DNA from: Myxococcales bacterium
Lineage (GTDB): Bacteria > Myxococcota_A > Polyangia > Fen-1088
Direction of reading: 5' to 3'
Length of the DNA: 12,375 nucleotides
Assembly: GCA_003170035.1 (NCBI GenBank)
Contig: PMZX01000403.1
Location: forward strand, 1-12,375
Shown here: positions 1 to 5,357 of the stretch, in pieces
Position numbering within the stretch: position 1 is the first letter of the stretch
Layout of the letters: the number at the start of each line of letters is the position of its first letter
Translations under genes and position numbers: made by a program
Notes under the pieces: model-generated
Seen by the model: only the letters and a program-made list of their open reading frames with translations
What the model was told of the DNA's origin: nothing
Databases searched by the model: none

Positions 1-1
1 C

Positions 2-202
2 GATGGTGATCTGCTGCGCGACTGCGAGGAAGCCTTCCTCAAGACCGATCCCCTGCAGGCCGACAGCGACGGGGATCACATTCCCGATGGCCTGGAGTTT
101 CGCGCCGGAATGGACCCCCTGGATCCGACCGATGCCTTCGCTGACATCGATCGCGACGGCGTCCGCAACCTGGACGAGGTGACGGCCCACACCAACCCGA
201 AC
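2..202 (+). repeat. TSP3-like calcium-binding repeat array, first paralogue (partial)
   Basis: Degenerate coding repeats with the consensus D-x-D-x-D-G-x-x-D/N-x-x-E followed by G-x/T-N/D-P. Three motifs are visible here and the array continues upstream of the window. The 19-bp string at 58-76 recurs exactly at 6268-6286 in the paralogue downstream. Confidence 0.7.
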
Positions 203-655
203 GTGGCGCCACCCCCGGGCGTCCAGCTCACCCGCTACCTGTACGACGTCGCGCCCTTCACCAAGGACACGGGAGAGCGCTGCTACCACCTCGACATACG
301 GCACATCAAGCTGCTCACCACGGGCAAGGGCACCAATGCGCCCCTCGGGGTGAATCGCGTGCTGGTCTACTTCGACGAGGCGCCGGTGGGCCGCGTGCTC
401 GACCCTGGGAATGTTCGGGTGGCTTGCGCGGACGTACGTTTCGTGGACGGCGCAGTAAAATCTCCCTCGGATGGCGTGGTTCCGCTGATCGAGCGATGCC
501 CTCAGGTTCCGGCTTGCCCACCCCCACCGCCGTGCATGGATTTCAAGCCGGCCAGGAGTTTCGTTCAGTTGCCCTTCAGCAAGTCCCAGTGGTCTGCGGG
601 AGACTGCAAAAATCTCACCTCGATCTGCCCACCACCGGACGCCGGAGTCCCGTAG
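2..655 (+). CDS. C-terminal part of VWA/TSP3-type secreted protein (5' truncated by window)
   Basis: The reading frame is open from base 2 to a TAG at 653-655 and gives 217 visible residues; the true start lies upstream. The first ~67 residues are thrombospondin type 3-like calcium-binding repeats (for example ADSDGDHIPDGLEF and DIDRDGVRNLDEV). A Pro-rich linker follows, then a beta-type domain opening with ERCYHLDIRHIKL and containing a second Cys in RVACADVRF. The tail is Cys/Pro-rich (CPQVPACPPPPPC). Repeats and C-terminal domain align by eye with the proteins at 656-2308 and 5354-7300, which carry an N-terminal lipobox and VWA domain, so this is probably the end of a third such protein. 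The VWA part is inferred and not visible. The stop is directly followed by the ATG of the next gene. An internal ATG at 110 is not the start because the repeats continue upstream of it. Likely role: calcium-stabilised, surface-exposed adhesin or structural lipoprotein. Confidence 0.85.
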   Translation, partial: DGDLLRDCEEAFLKTDPLQADSDGDHIPDGLEFRAGMDPLDPTDAFADIDRDGVRNLDEVTAHTNPNVAPPPGVQLTRYLYDVAPFTKDTGERCYHLDIRHIKLLTTGKGTNAPLGVNRVLVYFDEAPVGRVLDPGNVRVACADVRFVDGAVKSPSDGVVPLIERCPQVPACPPPPPCMDFKPARSFVQLPFSKSQWSAGDCKNLTSICPPPDAGVP

Positions 656-2308
656 ATGCGCCGTGAGGTGGCCCTCGGGGCCGTTCTGTTGCTCGCCTGT
701 TCCGAGGCGTCGCTGTACCCGGTGGAGCACCCGTCTGAGGTTCGCGACGATCGGTTGACGGTACACGGGCAGTTCTGCACCGAGGTCCCGCAGCCGACCG
801 AGTTTCCCGTGCGCATCCTCTTCATCGTCGATATCTCGCAAAGCATGAACGTCACGGATCCGGTACCCAATCCCTGTCCCCAGGCTGCCTGTTTCACCCG
901 TCGGGCCACGGCGGTCGAGGAGATCCTCAACACCTACCCGGCGGGGAACGGGGTGGAATACGGACTCATCACCTTCCAAAGCAGTGTGGCCATCCAGACC
1001 CGAGACAGTTCGGGGCTGCTGGGCGGCTTCACCGCTTCCAGCGACGAAGTCAAACTGCGCTTGCCTGCGCTCAACTCCGCGGTGGGTGAGACCAACTACG
1101 TGGGCGCGCTGGAAACCGCCTACACGATGCTGCAGCAGGATATGATTGCTCTCGACGCGACCGCGCGCAGTCGCGCCCGCTACGTGGTGGTGTTCATCTC
1201 GGACGGCTTGCCCGCCCCGCGCAGCGTGGAGCACGGAATGCCCGATGATATTCGACTGGCGGTGGAGAACATCGCCAGCCTGCAGAAGCAGCAGCGCTTG
1301 GCAGAAATTGCTTTTCACACCGTGTATCTGTCGGCACCCAACACCCCGGATTCGGTGCAGCTCGAGGCCAAAGAGCTGTTGGCCGGCATGGCCAATTTGG
1401 CAGGCGGCACCTATCGCGTATTCGATGCCACCCAGCGAATCAATCTCTTCTTCATCGATTTCACCTCGTTCATACGCACCTTTGCCCTCAAGCAACTGGT
1501 CGCGATGAACCTGAATGCCCTGCCCGTCAAGGGCGAAACTGTGGTCGACACCGATGGGGACGGGTTGTCGGATGCCGAGGAGGAGTTGGCGGGTTCCTCG
1601 CCCTTTCTGGTTGACACCGATGGCGACGGATTTTCCGATCTGCTGGAAGTTCGCCAGAGCAGTGCCGGGTTCGATCCGCTGTTTTCCGGCGATGCGGACT
1701 GCCGCATGGTCACTGATCGGCGCGACGACGACGGCGATGGATTGCTCAACTGCGAAGAGCGCTACTTCGGCTCGAATTCCCGCCTGATCGATTCGGACGC
1801 CGACGGATTCCCGGACGACCTGGAGGTGCGCATGGGCACCAACCCCGCCGCTGCCGACACGCTCTACGACGCGGACTTCGATGGCGCGCGCAACGGCATC
1901 GAGTTGCAGGCTCACACCGATCCCTTGCAGAACGACGTGGCCGATTTCTCACGCATTGCCTACCGCTACAGCATCAGCTTATTGCGCGACGATCGCGCCC
2001 TGCCCGGGCGCCTGTGCTACGAGTTCTCGGTCAGCAACATTACCTTGGCCCCCACCGGCGCGGCGATGGGATTGCTCGAGGGCACCAACACCGTGCTCAT
2101 CCGGGTGGCTTCGACCCCTGCGGATTCTCCCGAGGATTTCGGCAATCATCAGGTCGCGTGTGTGCGGCCCCGCTACCGGCGGGACCCCGAGGTCAAGACG
2201 CCCTCGTCGGGGCAGATGGTGTTGCCCATGACGGCGTTCAAGAAGGCATTCGGTCCCACGCCGAGCAAGGAGGTCTTCGATGCGAATCGCGACTGCGTGG
2301 TTCCTTAG
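656..2308 (+). CDS. VWA-domain lipoprotein with TSP3-like repeats and intact MIDAS
   Basis: Predicted surface lipoprotein of 550 residues. The signal peptide ends in a lipobox (LLAC, Cys15). A VWA domain spans about residues 52-280 and has a complete metal-ion-dependent adhesion site: DISQS at 59-63, Thr146 in GETNY, and Asp183 in ISDG. Cys74 and Cys79 sit just after the first MIDAS loop. Six TSP3-like calcium motifs follow (about 298-423; e.g. VDTDGDGLSDAEEE, DSDADGFPDDLE). Residues ~430-530 form the C-terminal beta domain shared with the neighbouring paralogues, with Cys454 and Cys502 as a possible disulfide. VWA domains with an intact MIDAS usually bind protein or carbohydrate ligands through Mg2+; ligand binding here is inference. 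The start ATG follows the previous stop with no gap, with GGAG at 644-647 eight bases upstream. Its 3' end overlaps the next gene by 29 bp. CglB of M. xanthus is a functional analogue to consider; orthology is not established. Confidence 0.88.
   Translation: MRREVALGAVLLLACSEASLYPVEHPSEVRDDRLTVHGQFCTEVPQPTEFPVRILFIVDISQSMNVTDPVPNPCPQAACFTRRATAVEEILNTYPAGNGVEYGLITFQSSVAIQTRDSSGLLGGFTASSDEVKLRLPALNSAVGETNYVGALETAYTMLQQDMIALDATARSRARYVVVFISDGLPAPRSVEHGMPDDIRLAVENIASLQKQQRLAEIAFHTVYLSAPNTPDSVQLEAKELLAGMANLAGGTYRVFDATQRINLFFIDFTSFIRTFALKQLVAMNLNALPVKGETVVDTDGDGLSDAEEELAGSSPFLVDTDGDGFSDLLEVRQSSAGFDPLFSGDADCRMVTDRRDDDGDGLLNCEERYFGSNSRLIDSDADGFPDDLEVRMGTNPAAADTLYDADFDGARNGIELQAHTDPLQNDVADFSRIAYRYSISLLRDDRALPGRLCYEFSVSNITLAPTGAAMGLLEGTNTVLIRVASTPADSPEDFGNHQVACVRPRYRRDPEVKTPSSGQMVLPMTAFKKAFGPTPSKEVFDANRDCVVP
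1547..1924 (+). repeat. TSP3-like calcium-binding repeat array, second paralogue
   Basis: About six Asp-rich repeats (residues 298-423 of the VWA lipoprotein), in pairs separated by Cys-containing spacers. The DNA is similar between repeats (variants of gacaccgatggggacggg) but has diverged enough that the repeat is clearest at protein level. Confidence 0.75.
2267..2274 (+). promoter_or_regulatory. Strong Shine-Dalgarno inside upstream gene
   Basis: AAGGAGGT lies 5 nt before the ATG at 2280 and inside the 3' end of the VWA lipoprotein gene. It fixes the start of the PPC-module lipoprotein and explains why a 29-bp coding overlap is tolerated. It is the best ribosome-binding site in the window. 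Confidence 0.8.
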
Positions 2309-4394
2309 TGGCACGCTGGCCATAATCGGGTGCAGCAGCTCAAAGAAACGCGATGTCGCGCTCGATGCCGACGTGTCGGCAGGCGGGTGCGTACTCGACG
2401 ATTCGAAAGGTGCGGACAGCGCGATTCCGCTGCAGCCCGGTATCAAGGCTACGGGGCAGATCTGTCCGCGCGGCGATCAGGACTTTTTTGCCATCGACGT
2501 TGCCCCGGGCATGAACCTGCTCGACGTGAACCTGGCCTACCCCTCGGCGCTCACCAAGGTGAGCCTGCAGGTCCGTCTGCTTCAAGCGGACGGTGTCACC
2601 GAGGTGCCGGGCGCGGTGGCGAGCGACACGAACCCGAACGACGGCAAGAGTGCCGTGGCCACCACTTTCGCGATTTCCCAGCCTGGACGCTACGTCTTGC
2701 GCGTGAATGATGTGGGCAACGCCTCCGCTGACAACACGAACATCTATGTTCTTCAGGTCGCGCCGGCCACTGATCCGGACACCCACGAACCCAACGGCAC
2801 GGCCGCTCTGGCCAAAGCGGCCGACGGCCAACCGGGCTTCATTTCATTTGTGGGCGACACTGACGTGTACGCGGTGAGCCTGGCTGCCTCGAATGGCATC
2901 TTGAGCTTCCAGGTGAACAACCCCGCTGCGGCCGCGGCGGCGCTGACCTACCAGATCGCGGACAGCACGGGCAAGGTCTTGGGAACCGGCCAGGTGCCAC
3001 CTGCGGCTGCGCCCCTGGATCTCACGCAGCCCGCACCTGCCGGCGGGACCCTGTACGTCACCTTCGGGTATGTCGACGGCTCGGTCCCCGACCGTCGACC
3101 CGAGGCGGGATACACGGTGACTCTGGGCGGCCGCGCCGAGAGCGACGCCAACGAAATCCCCACCCGCAACGACACCCCTGCGACTGCAACCTGCTTGGCC
3201 GGGCCCGGATCGCCATGCGCAGCCGTCTACAGTGGCACGGCCGTCACGTTCAAAACCCAAACCGGCGCCATCGGGTCGCGGGGGGATCGGGACGTCTTCC
3301 TGGTGCGTGCCACCAGCGCCCCAGCCGTCATCGAGGCCAAGGTGAAGATCCCAGCAACCGCGATGGATCTGGCGTTGGATATCTTGGAAGCGCACACCGC
3401 TAGCCCTTGCAAGACCGATGCGGATTGCAGCGTGCTGAAGGTTCCCTGCACGACGGATGACGACTGCGAGTGGTCGCACAAGTGTGTGAATGCCACCGCC
3501 GGCGCGTGCACCACCAGTGCGTGCCGGCAGTGCGTGGCGTCCAACCTGTGCCTGCCCTTGCCCGACAGCCCTGGTCAAAGCGCCTGCGGGGTGACGCTGT
3601 TCTCGGTGCACGATGCGGACGGGGGCATGAAGACGGGAGCCGACGGGACCAACCTGGTGCAAACCGCGCAACCGATCTTCAACGCCGGTCCGGTCTATGT
3701 GGTCGTGCACGACAACCAGGACGATCAGTACGACGCGGGCGTCTTCTATACCCTGGACGTCCGTGTGGTGCCCGAACCCGATCCAGGCGACGCCAGTTCG
3801 GATCCCGCCGCCCGCAACAATTTCTATAATCCCTATCCGATCCAAACCACCAACCTTGAACCCAACCGAGCCCGGGCCAAGGACATCACGGCCCAGATCC
3901 TGGCCGGAACCAGCATCGCTGGTTTCATTTCCTATCAGACCGACGAGGATTGGTACTGGTTCTCTCACCCCTGTCCCGGCACGGACTGCGGTTTGGTTTT
4001 CGAATATGTGCAGCCTGGACCATCGCCGGTGCGGCCGGTGTTCTTCATGCGCACCGAGGATCTGACCCTGCACGAAAGTTGGACCTACGCCGGTGCGGTT
4101 CCGACGCCAGCGCCGATCACGGACGTCTTTGGCGACGGGGACTGCACGGAATGCTCGTTCGCGTCCAAGAAGCACGGGGCGGTGGGGGACGCAGGCCCCG
4201 CGGCCTATAGGTACTATCTACAGGTTCGCGACGCGGGTGCCGATGATTGGGACTTTGGCACCAGTGGCCGTTACGAATTCCGCCTCAAGACTTTGAATCC
4301 CGGCTGTCCCGCCTCCTGCTCCGAGATGGGCGCCGGCACCTGTGGTTGTTTCTGCAAGGCGCAGAACCAGTGTCCCGCGGGGCTCGCACTCTAG
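2280..4394 (+). CDS. Lipoprotein with four PPC-like beta modules and a Cys-rich insert
   Basis: Predicted lipoprotein of 704 residues; the signal peptide ends in IIGC with Cys18 as the lipid site. Four tandem beta-sandwich-like modules resemble bacterial pre-peptidase C-terminal (PPC) domains. Each has a G-x-x-G(T)D-x-D-aromatic signature: GDQDFFAIDV (65-74), GDTDVYAVSL (192-201), GDRDVFLVRA (335-344) and the variant TDEDWYWFSH (554-563). Each ends in a Tyr-rich strand such as GRYVLRV, AGYTVTL or GRYEFRL. A Cys-rich segment at about 377-436, with CKTDADC and CTTDDDC motifs, interrupts the third module. A second Cys cluster closes the protein (CPASC to CGCFC, 676-692). No protease or other catalytic domain is visible, although PPC domains often accompany secreted peptidases. 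Likely an adhesive or scaffolding partner of the adjacent VWA lipoproteins; this is inferred from position only. Domain names rest on pattern recognition. Confidence 0.85.
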   Translation: MRIATAWFLSGTLAIIGCSSSKKRDVALDADVSAGGCVLDDSKGADSAIPLQPGIKATGQICPRGDQDFFAIDVAPGMNLLDVNLAYPSALTKVSLQVRLLQADGVTEVPGAVASDTNPNDGKSAVATTFAISQPGRYVLRVNDVGNASADNTNIYVLQVAPATDPDTHEPNGTAALAKAADGQPGFISFVGDTDVYAVSLAASNGILSFQVNNPAAAAAALTYQIADSTGKVLGTGQVPPAAAPLDLTQPAPAGGTLYVTFGYVDGSVPDRRPEAGYTVTLGGRAESDANEIPTRNDTPATATCLAGPGSPCAAVYSGTAVTFKTQTGAIGSRGDRDVFLVRATSAPAVIEAKVKIPATAMDLALDILEAHTASPCKTDADCSVLKVPCTTDDDCEWSHKCVNATAGACTTSACRQCVASNLCLPLPDSPGQSACGVTLFSVHDADGGMKTGADGTNLVQTAQPIFNAGPVYVVVHDNQDDQYDAGVFYTLDVRVVPEPDPGDASSDPAARNNFYNPYPIQTTNLEPNRARAKDITAQILAGTSIAGFISYQTDEDWYWFSHPCPGTDCGLVFEYVQPGPSPVRPVFFMRTEDLTLHESWTYAGAVPTPAPITDVFGDGDCTECSFASKKHGAVGDAGPAAYRYYLQVRDAGADDWDFGTSGRYEFRLKTLNPGCPASCSEMGAGTCGCFCKAQNQCPAGLAL

Positions 4395-4406
4395 TTACTG
4401 TCTCCC

Positions 4407-5357
4407 ATGCGCATTGTTTTTCTTCTCCCGTTGCTGTTCGTGGCCGGCACGGCCTGCGATCGGGTGACCGTCCGTTCGCGTGGTGATGCCGGCCCGGATT
4501 CGCTGGCCTCGCTCTGGGAATCGGTGGACGCGGGCCCGACCAACTTCAACGCTGTGTCGGGCAACTCGGCCAACAATGTTGTCGTGGTCGGGGACCAAGG
4601 CACAATCTTGCACTGGGATGGGACGGCGCTGCTGCGCGAGGAGAGCGGTACCACTGCCAACCTGCGTGGTGTCTCGGTGGCGAACGAGAATCTGGCCTAT
4701 GCGGTGGGGGAGCAGGGGACGATCCTCCGACGACAGGAGGGCGTGTGGAATGCCGAGGTACCGCTTACCAACGCCGTGCTCAATGCCGTGTGGGCGGGCG
4801 TGGACTCGGCCTGTGCCGTGGGCGAGCAGGGGGTCGTGCTGGCGTTGTCAGGCGGGGTTTGGACCCTCATCCCCAACCCTCGAAATGACAACTACTACGC
4901 GATCACGGATAGCAACGACGGCCTGTACGCCGTGGGCAGTCTGGGTGTGGTGTCGCAAGTCGACGTCGCGACAAGAAGCATCAGCGCGGCCGCTCTTCCC
5001 CACTACACGAAACTGCTGGCCGGGGCCACGCGCTGGTCGACTGGTGCCTACTTTGTGGGCGTGGAAGGGGGCTTCTTCTTCTATGCTGCGGGCAAAGCCA
5101 CCCAGGCGAGTTTGCCCGGCAGCCCCTTCCTGCATGCAGTGGCGGTGGCCGATGGTGACGTTTGGGTGGTCGGAAACCAGGGCTTCGTCGCGAAACTGCC
5201 AGGAGGACAGAACCCCACCATCATCCCCACGCCCGACGATCGCTGGCTGGTGGGAGTCTACGCGCCTTCTGCCGCCGACCTGTGGATTGTCGGTCGCTCA
5301 GGCGCCATCTTGCGTGGGCCCCCGGGGGTGCGCGGCCTCGATGGAGGCGTGCCGTGA
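4407..5357 (+). CDS. Lipoprotein with seven-bladed beta-propeller-like repeats
   Basis: A 316-residue predicted secreted lipoprotein. Residues 1-17 form a signal peptide ending in GTAC (Cys17), a slightly atypical lipobox with Gly at -3. Seven copies of a V-G-x-x-G-x-hydrophobic motif recur about every 38-41 residues: VVGDQGTILHWDG (60), AVGEQGTILRRQEG (99), AVGEQGVVLALSGG (137), AVGSLGVVSQVD (175), FVGVEGGFFFYAAG (216), VVGNQGFVAKLPGG (254) and IVGRSGAILRG (294). This fits a seven-bladed propeller of the BNR/Ycf48-like type that is common in myxobacterial lipoproteins. Such propellers act as protein- or glycan-binding platforms, and no catalytic residues can be assigned. There is no good Shine-Dalgarno before the ATG, which lies 12 bp after the previous stop, so translation may depend on coupling. 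The stop overlaps the next start as GTGA. Residue +2 after the lipid Cys is Asp. Confidence 0.87.
   Translation: MRIVFLLPLLFVAGTACDRVTVRSRGDAGPDSLASLWESVDAGPTNFNAVSGNSANNVVVVGDQGTILHWDGTALLREESGTTANLRGVSVANENLAYAVGEQGTILRRQEGVWNAEVPLTNAVLNAVWAGVDSACAVGEQGVVLALSGGVWTLIPNPRNDNYYAITDSNDGLYAVGSLGVVSQVDVATRSISAAALPHYTKLLAGATRWSTGAYFVGVEGGFFFYAAGKATQASLPGSPFLHAVAVADGDVWVVGNQGFVAKLPGGQNPTIIPTPDDRWLVGVYAPSAADLWIVGRSGAILRGPPGVRGLDGGVP
5343..5347 (+). promoter_or_regulatory. Shine-Dalgarno that sets a GTG start
   Basis: GGAGG is 6 nt upstream of GTG 5354-5356, within the last codons of the propeller gene. It supports the GTG start over the far-upstream in-frame ATG at 5162, which would put about 190 bp of out-of-frame propeller sequence ahead of the signal peptide. 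Confidence 0.75.

Noticed and set aside
2280..2308. The 29-bp overlap as a frameshift or sequencing error
   Set aside because: Both frames are well formed: the upstream protein ends after its C-terminal domain, and the downstream one has a perfect Shine-Dalgarno and a lipoprotein signal.
2844..4175. 443-codon minus-strand frame opposite the PPC-module lipoprotein
   Set aside because: Low-complexity Gly/Arg/Val/His composition, no recognisable motif, and wholly antisense to a gene with a lipobox and repeated modules.
4395..4406. Promoter or terminator between the PPC-module and propeller genes
   Set aside because: Only 12 bp, with no inverted repeat or -10/-35-like sequence visible.
5162..5353. 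In-frame upstream extension (ATG 5162) of the third VWA lipoprotein
   Set aside because: It would add Arg/Pro-rich out-of-frame propeller sequence before a good signal peptide. GTG 5354 has GGAGG 6 nt upstream and a GTGA overlap.
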